From Hydractinia symbiolongicarpus (taxonomy: Eukaryota; Cnidaria; Hydrozoa; Anthoathecata; Hydractiniidae), in contig NC_079877.1 in NCBI RefSeq assembly GCF_029227915.1, positions 23,339,851 to 23,403,850 of the forward strand: a stretch of DNA of 64,000 nt. The letters run 5' to 3'. This document shows positions 37,601-49,000 of the stretch, piece by piece. Below the pieces are notes generated by a model. The model ran no database searches. It saw nothing but the letters and a program-made list of their open reading frames with translations, and had not been told where the DNA came from. Both the position numbers and the translations under genes were made by a program. Numbering within the stretch: the stretch's first letter is position 1; every line of letters begins with the position of its first letter.

Positions 37601-40600
37601 ATGCTCTTGAAAAAATACTAAAGCATTAATTTTCGCTGAATCACCGAAAAAGTTCACCTTAAAAAATTTAAAGGATTGAACCTCAAAACGTGATAAACTG
37701 AAACTTAAATAGACTGGCCAGATGTTTTCTACTTGTGAACTTTTCAAGTGAAAGTTTTAACACAACAAAGAGGTGTCTCTAAAATATTGGATCAACAGAA
37801 AAATTTATAGAGCTCAGAACGAAGCACAAGTAGTTAAGCAAGATTTAAAGGAAAAACAGAGCGTATGGCAATCTGTTGTTTGTCATGAAAAGATACATCC
37901 CTTTCGGTACTATTTCCACCATTGGTATATTGCTTGCCAATATTTTTGATTTGAAGAGAATAAAATATAATCCAAGGGATAATGACCAATTTGTGAAAAA
38001 GAATGACTAAAATATAAATAAAAACAGTAAAAAATAAAAAAAACACACTCTATTCACAAATATTTCCATGACATTTTAAAACAAACATGTTTGTAAAAAA
38101 GTTTATTACGCAAAGTCAGTTACAGTTTTTTCAGCATTCTTGTGGCAGACAAACCACAGCTAGTTAATCTTTAGATGAAGAATCCAAAATCTGTTTATTA
38201 AGTGAAGGGAAAAAACTGAGAAAAACAAATTTTAACATAATTATCAAAAAGGGCGTATTAGCTGCAAAGAAGTTACCATTTTAACATTTTTAGGTTTAAC
38301 AATTTGCATGGGTAGTTATGGAGTGCTGAGGTAAATCAGATTTCACATTCAGAAAGAGTGTCTAACGTTTGTCTATAAGACTTTCGTTCTACTTTTTTAT
38401 AGTTTAACTTTCTTAATCAAATTAAAATAGAAAATAAGCTTGATCTTCAATTGTAAAGTCATGAACATCATTTAGGTAACAGTTATTATAATTGTGTTTT
38501 AGTGACTTAACATTACTGTTGCCAACAACAGAATGTAAAATCACTGGTACCAAAACGAACTGGATTTAAATCTTTTTGGCACCCACTTAGAAACGACACA
38601 TAGGTGGCATTCAAATGAAAGTCTCACTTCGTCTAAAATAAAGACTTAAACTGAAGTGAAAAGGGGCAAATTTCGACAAGCTTCCATTTCCCCCGGGAGT
38701 TAAAGTGAAATGCTGGGCCACTGTCGTCTTTTATGTCAACCTTGATAATGGTTATAATACGGTAGTACTTATATTACTTAAGTTTTCTTTTGTCTGTTTA
38801 CAGTGAAATTTTATTTTGCTTTAACAAAAGTTTTGGGAGCATCTTGTAAACAGTCAAAAACTACTGAATTGAGACCAAAGAAAATATATTGCTTTTTTTC
38901 TACAATGTTGGGTTTTGTGTGAATAAACCAAAATCGAGGAAATATATTCAATGATTTCAAAAAAATGCCAAAAAAATTGTAAGGGCAGTTAAAGTTTTTT
39001 GAAGTCCTTGAGAAACTGACAGCTTCCAGACTTTCCTAAGCACTTTTGAAATGCCTTTTCATTGTATTCCACCCTAATTTAAGTTTGTGAAGGGAGATAA
39101 ATATTACATCACATACAATATATTTCTTTGAACCCCATCTTCGTTCCAACACCAAAAAATAATAAATGAACAAACAATTGCAAATGACATCGAAAGAATT
39201 ATCCACGATAAACTGTGAACAGATAAACCGCAATATCTAGGTGAAAGAAAAAGAAAATAATTAAACACAGCAAATAAAGCGCATTGTTAGAATTCACAGA
39301 TATGTGCAGCCTTAAAGTCTACAGGATACTCTGCAAAAAAGTGAATCCTTTCGAGGGATAATATGTAAGTGTTAAGGGAATGCACACATGACAAAACGCT
39401 GAGTTCAATCCTAAACAAGATTTCTTTGAAAACGTTGTGTAAAATAATCTCTGAATAATGTTCTAAAGTTGACCACGTAATTGTCATAATTGATAAAAAT
39501 GACAGGTATAATGCCTAACATATTTATAAATTTTCAATCTTAAAAAAAACGGTACTGTTGTTATCTGTTGAAGGCAGGCTTTGAAGTTAAAAAAGTTGGA
39601 GTGCATTGGTTTTAAAAAATGTTTTTATAAGAAATTGTGTAAATCATAATACTAAGAGAATTAACTGGAATGTTTATAAAATTCATAAAATAATAAGTTT
39701 AATTTAATAAGTTTAGAAAACAAGCGCTGCTATGAGAAATTTATTTATTATCAATTATTTTTGGTCCATAAAAGTTATAATTCCAACGTACTCATAGTTC
39801 GAACTAACTTGGTTTTTAATTCCCCTTAAAAAATGGAGTAAAAAAAACATTCAGTCTGTTGAAGTGCCAGCTCAGAAACAAAACACACTGCAGGTGGCCA
39901 AATCATTGACTACTGAAATTTAATTTGGCGTACATAATTGAATGAAAACTCAGTTAAGTTAGAACTGTTTACAGGTGAAAATCAAAATAATGAACCGCGC
40001 ATGTCAATAGAAGTACAGATGCCTTGACATTAGAAATAGATACTTTTATTGAACTTTTTTAAATACAAAGTACAAACGCAATGTGGTTTTTTTACGACTT
40101 TTCTTCCTTATGCATACACTTTTGTGTTGCATTTTGTAATCACAAAAAATATATACATCGCAGCCATGTATGAAAAAAGTTTACCCACAATGCTGCTAAA
40201 CATTAATTTTCGTTCACATGCATTTTCAGAAATCAATGCTACAAAAAGGTAATGTGATTTCTCTATTTGTGTATTAAAATTTAAAGTTTTTATTTTGCAG
40301 CGTACACTAACCTTTAAATCTAATTCCTGTAAAAATTGCTTGGTTTCCTTAAGTTTAAAATCGTCTTTAGTTTAGCAATAGGAAATCAGAGAAGTGAAGT
40401 GGTACTTGGGAGTAGGCCTAACAAATGGAACTCTCCAACAACTGCAGTATGATCGTGTTCTAGTTACAGCAAACCTGTTTAAACAAAAGGGGCTAGAAGG
40501 AACATGTGCCAAATGTGAAAATATGAATGAGAAAATTACTTGTTTTTTATGAATAACATCTGTCCATGATACAGTGAATAATTTTCGGTATCCATTTGAC

Positions 40601-40667
40601 AAAAATACAGCGGCCACAGATGGAATGCCAGTTGACACCAAAAGAAACCGGCTCACAGGTGCATGCT
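31678..40667 (-). CDS. UBAC2: UBAC2-like rhomboid-fold membrane protein with C-terminal UBA domain (partial model)
   Basis: Exons read on the minus strand: 40667-40540, 39236-39117, a tentative small exon 38559-38517, 37375-37224, 35760-35713, 34358-34131, 32699-32493 and 31788-31678 (stop). Phases match across each listed junction. Segments agree in order with vertebrate UBAC2: PVSRFLLVSTGIPS (TM1), ILRFICSQFIVD, VLERRWGSKKY, SYGPLFSMLVYYY, SGMIYRLNLLK, then a Gln/Pro-rich linker and a UBA domain starting VKTLVDMGF and ending with SILLS. UBAC2 is an ER rhomboid-like pseudoprotease that takes part in ER-associated degradation and lipid-droplet protein control; the UBA binds ubiquitin. The first exon (start codon) is not located. 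The tentative 38559-38517 exon fits phase but leaves the region shorter than in vertebrates, so another in-frame exon may be missing between 39117 and 38559. The model totals about 340 residues, close to the family length. Confidence 0.85.
34591..35230. repeat. 41-bp tandem satellite, about 15 copies
   Basis: The unit contains TACTCCGAAAATAAGCCC, then R-TCAAGTTACTACTCTAT and a T run; period 41 bp (for example CAAGTTAC at 34741 and 34782). Copies are almost identical except for one A/G site (CCCATC or CCCGTC) and decay at both edges. It lies in an intron of the UBAC2-like gene, between the exons at 35760-35713 and 34358-34131. Confidence 0.93.
35992..36515. mobile_element. Non-autonomous DNA transposon (MITE) with TA duplication and internal repeats
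   Basis: The left end CCGTAATTATTCC..TTAACGC and the right end (minus strand) CCGTAATTATTTT..TAACGCGC are inverted repeats, flanked by TA at 35990-35991 and 36516-36517. Inside, the motif CTAATTATTAACGCGGGTCG and variants occur four or five times, and CAAAAGTTTGTAATTTATCG occurs twice. No transposase. It sits in an intron of the UBAC2-like gene. Confidence 0.75.
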
Positions 40668-43091
40668 CTACAAAAGAAAAAATATTAACAAATTATGATA
40701 TGTACCAACCAATCAGAATCCTGTTGATGTTGTGTGTGCAGGAGACCTGAAATTACCTACAAATGTCAGCTTTGGCAACTTTTTAGTCAAAACAACTTCT
40801 TTGTGGTCATTTTGGCAAACATACTTTCAATACATGTTTTTCATAAGCAAAATATTGATAAGCATTATAAAGACTTGGAATGACTAAAAAAATAGAATGA
40901 GCGGAAAACAGGATTGAGAGGTTTTGCAGATTCTATTTTTACATCATTTAAGTCGTGTGACAGTTTGTTTTTGAGAAAGGTAAGTGATTTTCCACACTAG
41001 AAGTGAACTTTGTTTAAAATTCTTTGTCTAAAGTTTTTTAGTTGTTAAAGAAAATAATGAGATGATACAACATGTTGATATAAAGTAATGAAGGTCTCAA
41101 TATGCTATAGTTAACAACAGGGATCTACCAACATATAGACATATCAGATAAACATAAACATTTCTATCTGATGCGGTGCATTCAAAATTTAAAAATGCAG
41201 TATGCTATAAAAACAAATCCCACACTGAGCTCTAATCAGCAATCACACAAAAACAGGCAACTTTGAATAAGGAAGTTTTCACTTTCCTTGTTAATTAAGA
41301 TAGCATGTCACGTAAATGCCAAAACACTAATCACATTGTACTACAACTAATAGTGCCTATCTTACATGCAACGTAGAGAACATGAATAATAATAATAATA
41401 ATACATACTAAATCCCAAACCAGATATAACATCAGGACTGACATCCATACTGTGTTGATCTTTCGAATTTGCTTAGTAGTTTACACTAAAATGGAATAAT
41501 TTTAATTTCAAGAGTTAAAATTTACAAAAAGACGTATAAATATGCAAATTATAAAAATACATAGGTGAAACTAAACTAAAATTAACATGTGTCATGATGT
41601 ACGATGACATTGTATTCTCGTCCTGCTGAGCCACATTCCCTTTTTCTTACAGTATAGCAAAACAAAACAAAAATTGCAATGGAGTGGAAAAATCAGTTGT
41701 GCTATGCTGTAAACATTTTTTATTTACTTTTGTTTTCATTTTCATACTGTGGTTATTTTAATTTAATCTTAAACAATGCAGCCTGATTAACTAAATTACA
41801 GCAAGAAAAAAAAAACTACTAGATCATTTTTCTCCTGACATTAAGATAATTAGCATGATAAAGTATACGTTGACACACATTAAAAAATTAAAAAGTAGAT
41901 ATATACTAATACTACAAATATTTATAATATAATGAATTCGTAACAATTTGTTAAAAACAGAACAGGAACATAGCTTCTCTACATGAATATTGCTGTCCAC
42001 AAGATTTATTCATATGTTGATACTAATTCAAAACAAGATATGCCTAGTCAGGGAGCAAATTAAGTGTAAATAAATCAAAAGCAATTTTTTTTTCGAAGCT
42101 TTTGCCATAAGTTTAATGGTGTAATCGCTACCTCAAAATTGACGCTCCTTTTTTCATTCACATAGCTGAACAAACACGCTTCTTCCTATCATCGCCAAAT
42201 TGCTACCATATCAAAATTTTTTTGACCTGTATCGCCAGTAGCCGAAATGTGAAAAAATACATACTCGTTCAAAAAAAATATACAAGAGAGCATGCAAGAT
42301 ATCCCGTGATTTTCTTTTACATCCATGATATAGACTGAGGTAAAAATATGGAAAACTTATAATTTATAACATTTTAAGATTGCTAGTCAATAAAAACAAA
42401 TTGCGAATCGCGATCCCTTAATTCGATCATTGCTAGTAACTATATTTTTCTTATATTCCATTTTTTACCATCCACTGTATTTTCGTTATTCAAATATTTA
42501 TGATGATTTTGTGCATCTTATCAAAATTTGGTGCCAATTTACTTCAGAGGCCTTTTTAACTTCATAGATAAAGTGTACATAAAACCCAATCTGAGTTCTC
42601 TGTTTGCGTGTTTGTGCATTGATAAAACATATAATTTCTTATCAACATAAAAATAATAATTAGGTATATAGTTTATCAATTCCACAATAAATATCAGATA
42701 TATAACGTTATAATTGACTTTAGTATTATAGACAATTATGACAAAATTATGTGAAGAACAAGCTTGCTAAAGGTATAAGCAAGCTTTATTTAGGTAATGA
42801 TGATAAGTTCTACATAATTCCAGTTCAAACAAAACATCCTAGCGGTTGTTTGTAAAAACATTTACATTGTGGTGCACTTTAAAATTTCTTTATTCAAAAG
42901 CATAGGACATAGTGTTTTGTTTAGTTTAAGAAATGTACAAAATACAGTAAAATGAAAAACAATAATACATATAATAGTATGTAAGTAAAATAATAATAAT
43001 AATAATAATAACAATGGTTTTAAATTGTGCAAGGTTAGTTACATTTTGTACAAAAAAATATATGAAAATATAAATTATAAAAATTAAAAGA
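40668..43091. other. Region between UBAC2-like and USP genes
   Basis: No further exon could be supported here, although the missing first UBAC2-like exon may lie here. AAT microsatellites occur at about 41386-41404 and 42989-43012. The 3' UTR of the USP gene lies immediately below 43092. Confidence 0.45.
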
Positions 43092-46000
43092 TTACTTTGG
43101 CGGGACAACCAATACAGACTTTCCAGATTCACGAATAACAAAATCACTAACAGATCCAAGAAAGGTTCGCCGTAATTTATTCAATCCTCTTGAACCAATT
43201 ATAATTAAATCAACCTCATTTTCTTTTGCTAACTCGCATATGCCTTCTCCAGGATCGCCACTATGCAATATAGCCCGGTTCATGATTCTATGCTCATCAC
43301 AAATTTCTTCGTACGTTGTAAGCAATTTCTTTAATTCATTAATTTTATGCTCTACTTTGGCCCGCCATTTTTTCCAATGCTCGCTCCCAGTGTCTATAAA
43401 CAAAAGGATGATAGATAAAAAAGGAGTTTAAAAATACTATTCAATGCATGGATCCATATGGTTGGAATGAAATACAAATCCAAAAAAATGTATGAGATTA
43501 AAGCAATAAATTATTATCAGAAAATTTTTTTCAGACTTCACATTTGTAAAATAAGAGAAACAAAACGAGTTTTTTGTTTAACATTGTGCTGTATCTTTGC
43601 TTTGTTCAGCAATCACTTTCTGCATTGGAAAAAAGTATTTCTGCTCATTATTATAAACTAAGTATCCTGTGGATAAATTTACTGTGGATAAATGTTTCTC
43701 GCATACAAAATAACCTAGTATGATACAAAGTAACAGCAAAATGAACTACAAACATCTTAAAATTATCTTAAACATCGTAAATTAATAAAGCTCTTTGTGT
43801 CTTTGCTTCCTCTTCAAAACAACCAAATTTACTTTCTTTAATTTTTTTTCTATAATTAGAGATTCCATCCAAATTGATCCATGGTTTGTTGAAAGTACTT
43901 TCACAGAAATTTTTTTTGCAGAAAACGGTTCCAATAAAATATACAGAGGTTATTATTGCAACTGAATGCTTGTTTTTAGTTGCATTTTTTGTGATTTTAT
44001 GAAACTATTATGGACAAAACACAGAAACAATGCTTGTGATTGAAATGCTTTTTAACAAACAAGTTTCACGTTGTTAAATACCTTACATAAAAATAATAAA
44101 GTGTTTTATTTCAAGAGATAACAGATATATACAGGTAGCACTAATTTTAAAAGTCAGGTGAAATATTATACTTTACACGACATCGTCCTATAATTATTAT
44201 CTTAACCACATTTAACCAAAGACTTAACAAAACACAACAGTTAGGAAACACGAAACAGCACAAAATTTCAAAATTAGTATATCAAAGGGTGTTGACTCAA
44301 AAGTTGACCTTAATTTTTCTGACTTTTTCGAATTTATTTTTTTATTCATAGTTATCGCTGATGAACTATTTAACTTTTCAAGGTAAAATAAATAATGCAA
44401 TATACATAAAAAAAGAAAGAAATAAAGGAGGAAATACAAGCTAAAAATAAGAAATGACATTTAAAAATATTATATTAAAACTAGTCAATAAGGGCCTTGA
44501 AAAAATTCCCTTATAGGCAGAAAAACAATGGAAAAAAATAAGTTGTTTTTGTTGACGTGAGCAGTGCATGTACAAAAATTGGTAAAATTTGTATAGTTGT
44601 AATGTGTAGAGCTGACAAAAACAATGCAATGGCTTCACTATTCTTATTTAATGAACTGACATCAGCCTAAATGCATTGGTGTCGTTCCATAACGTCTTGG
44701 CTGTTAACACATAAGACATTACTTCCTTTGGCAACTTCAAAGAAAATTTTAGCCACTTAAGACAATGAACATATCCACTATACCTGTCACAGACACTTAT
44801 TATATAAGATGAAAAACATATGGATTACGGCACTAATGGAAAATTTTATCTCTTTTTTAAATTTCCCAAAAATTCCCAACAGTCAAAAAATGCTACTGAA
44901 TCAAAATAAAATCTGTTCTACCCTGCAAAATATTTACATGAAAGGCAAATCATACCACATCACAAAACACCAGATTATAAGTAAATAAATCATTACATCA
45001 ATAATGCATGATTACCTGACAAAAAAAAATCATGTCCAAACGGATGTGAATGGTGCCGATTAGATCTTTCTTCCTTGCCAGCAACTTTCATAGCTACATA
45101 AATAATAAGTAACTGTGAATCACCAGCTTGACCATAGCAGCCTTCATAATTTAAACTTGTTTAAGGTTATTTGCCTGCCCAATTTGTTAAAACATTAACA
45201 TTCACGTCAGCAATTGCCAAGCACTTAGGTAAATTAGAAAGGCTGCCATAGGCAAAGAAGCATAATGCATCACTCATAAAATAACATGGCGAGGCAATGC
45301 CCGTTTAGATGTTTTATTTGCATTTCTTATTTTTTAATTTGGTTTTTTATACAGTAAATATGCTTTATTTTGTTATTAGAGTTCAACCTAAAAGTTCTTT
45401 TGCAGTAATTATATAAAGAATATTTATGTATACTCCATAAGGGATTTTTCCTTATTATTATTTCTATTATTTCTCTCTGAAAACAAACAAAAGACTAGGA
45501 AAATAAACCGTTCTATTAGAAAAACAGAATTTTTCTCAAAATTAGGTTCATTTCCTAAACCCAAGTTAAACATAAAACCATGTCTTTAATATGCTCACAG
45601 TTACAGAAATATATATTCTTTTTGATGCCACACATAAAGTAACCCTTTTAAAAATCAAGAAAAGTTTTTTAAAAAAATTAGTTTTGAGGTTTTGTTCAGA
45701 CTATATACCCATATATTTTCTGTTATAAACGCACTTGTCACAATTTTATAGCTATATATAATTACTATTATCTTTCACCAAAAATATTTAGCTTCAACAA
45801 TTCCTCTTTAAATAAAAATGTTCAGTATAATTAATTAATTCTGCCGAATATATCTTTAGTGCTACACGCTTGCAAAATTGTACGGAAAGTAATGACGTTA
45901 TTATTAAAAAAAATGTTAATAACAACAAAGATGAATAAAGTGAAAAAAAACTATGATCTCAATAGTGCTTCACCTTGATCTCTAAACTTCTGATAGCATT

Positions 46001-49000
46001 TTCGTTTCTCCTTAAAATTTAAACAGAAGCTTTGTAAATCATACAGCTTTAAAATGGTGTGCCCTATTTTTTTCAGTTTAAACATTTTTCTTTTACAGCG
46101 AGCTAGATGCAGCATAATATGCCAACGAGATCTCTCTGAAAACAAACAAAAGACTATTGTAAGGAGATTATAAAAGGACAAAATCTTCCCACACACTCTT
46201 TTGATACAACCAACTTATGGTTTGTTTCAAAAAAGAAGGCAATGAAAAATCATGAAGTTGAAAAAATTAACTGCCTGAATGCCAATAATTTCAGAAAATA
46301 ACAAAGGAAGTTCGTATAGATAACACACTGACTAAAAATACATTTGTTTGAACAGTTAAAAAAAGATTACTGCCTCCCTAACTTGGAACACAGCTATTTT
46401 TCACGTCAATTAAGCTCTAAAAATCAACTTACGAAAGAGGCATGGAATATGAGAGATGCAAGTTCCAGCTCTAGCTCTGCAATTTCAGATATAGAATATA
46501 TTAGTGATTCTAGTAAACCTCAGTGACATGAATGAGCCAGAGTATTTGATAAAAGAATTTGAAAAAAAATATTTAGCTATAGAGAATTTGATAATATACT
46601 TGCAGAAAAGATAAAATAAATTTAAGACTCAAAAATTTGAGCAGAAACACATTGGTGTTCTTGCGCATGTTGTGTCATTTTTACTACTTTCACTCTTGTT
46701 GAATGAAAGTGTTGTAAAGAATTCTCAGCCTTATTGAACAATAAGTTGAATGACAACAAATGTGTCATGACGTAGAAAGTTTTTAAAATCCTCCTTTAAA
46801 ATCACACAGTTCTGAAGACAGCAAGCTTATGTCACCAGCCTTATCAGAAAAAATTTAAAGAACTCTGAGAAGTGATCAAAGGGAAAACACAATTTTAAAA
46901 GTGAAAGTATAATTTCCAGTTTCTCGATGCATATTTGCGAAAAGAATGCTTAATACTAATATGTTATGAACATTTAGGAAAGATGTAAAGTTAAAAAAGC
47001 AATGTCAGCAATTTTTTATTAACGTAAAAATACACGCGGAACACGTTGTGTCACATATAGAGTATTACTATATAATTTACCTACCATACAACCAGACAAT
47101 ACAAGATAAAAACCACAGAAATATGTGACACAATATTTTTAGAAGACTGAATATTTGTTTTAGAAATGTTAGTCAAGACTAAGCAACCACATCAATGCAT
47201 TGTGGAAACAAAATCTGGTTAACATTCAAACAATCTGCAGGTACCATACTGCTAACTTAAATAGTCCCTGATTACTAAGCAGAATTTTATTCTGCCTATC
47301 TAGCAATTTTCCCAAGCTCTGTGAAATAGCCACAAACTGTGCATTCTCATCTTTTACAACCATTCCACTATGCAATTTGATATGTGAAAATAATTTACAT
47401 AATTTTGATATGTGAAAATCATTTACTCAATTCTTAGGTTGGTCAAATAAAACTACAACCATTGTTTTTTTTAAAAAAAGCTTTCATAGTTTTTTCTAAC
47501 ATTAACTTCGTTTGAGATAATATCTTATTACATGTTGATGCAATTCAAAAAGCAAAAGTTAAATGGAACCCGAGATAAAACAGAGGTAGTTCTATTGCAA
47601 CTATAGTTGTTACGGCCTGTCGTGAGTCACCTCAGGCAGAAGAAGAATGAAAAAGATTGGGAATTTTAGAAATTTTAATGACGTCAGTCTGTTCATATGC
47701 AAAAACATTTTTTCTTTCAAATTTTTATTAACTAATGTGTCTATTGTGTAGAACTTGATAGGCTGATAAAGAAAAGACATTTTGACAAACAATTGAAAAG
47801 ACTTGGGTTTAAAAACCATCAACCTGTTGATCAAAACAAAGGTTGGTTTACTATGGCGCATCTATGTTATCCATGCAGGTGATGACGTTAGCTATTGTTG
47901 AAATGTAAACTTTATATATTTGCAGAGTTGCTTCGACTGCTCCAATAACTTTATGACTCTATGACTCTAAAATTTACAAGACGTTCTCCTATTTATATAT
48001 TAAAGATAAGATACTTTAGAATGTTCTAGTATATTCCAGATGTTCTATATTTACTATTAGTAGTTTCTAGTATAGTTATCTTATTTCTGGAATATTCTCC
48101 AATGTCCCTTATATTTCTAGATAGTACACAAGGTTCTAGAATGTTCTTGCGGCAAGAGTGCTTATTTTCAACACTCCTCCTCACTCGCAGTCCGTAAGGT
48201 TCTTCAATCCGATCATCGTTCGCAACTTATCAAACTGTACTCGTCCGATTCCTTTCGTCATTATATCTGCGATCATATCTCCACTTTGACAGTACTTCAA
48301 TTGGATTTGGTTTGATTTAACTTGCTCTCTTACGTAATGATATTTCATATCGATGTGTTTGGCTCGTCCGTGAAATTGAGGATTCTTTGTCATTGCGATG
48401 ACTGATTGATTATCTTCATTGATGATTGTTGCGTTTGGCTGCTTTTCTCCCATGTCTGCTAAAAGTCGTCGTAGCCAAATCGATTCCTGTGAGGCTTTTG
48501 ATAATGCATTTGGATCTTCTTCTTGAGTGATGTATACCCATTCTCCGTAACGATCAGGAGGCCGTCGTTCTCTTACTTGTCGCTCTTGCTCCTCCTGTAT
48601 TTGATTATCTGTGTTTTCTTCACGAGGTTGTAATTCGATCTCTACTTTTGGTTCGTCTATGTCACGGTCGTCTTTCAATTCACCACAGATTTCATTGAAT
48701 GTCACATTTCGGCTGTAAAAGACTCTCTTCTTGTCGTTGTCATATAGACGATATCCCTTGATTCCATCACCGTATCCAAGAAATACACTCTTCTTGGTTT
48801 TTGAATCAAGTTTCTTTCTTTCATCTTTTGGTACGTGAGCATACGCATCACATCCGAAAATTCGTAGATTTTCGACATTTGGTTTCTTTCCAGTTAATAC
48901 TTCAAAGGGTGTCTTCCCTTTAACTGCTGTCGTTGGACATCGGTTACGAAGGTACGTTGCTGTAGCCAAGGCTTCGGCCCAAAATCGTTTTGGTAACTTT

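Noticed and set aside
43092-43403. USP ORF as bacterial contamination
   Set aside because: It is an exon with eukaryotic splice signals joining to two further exons in phase, and such genes are normal in cnidarians.
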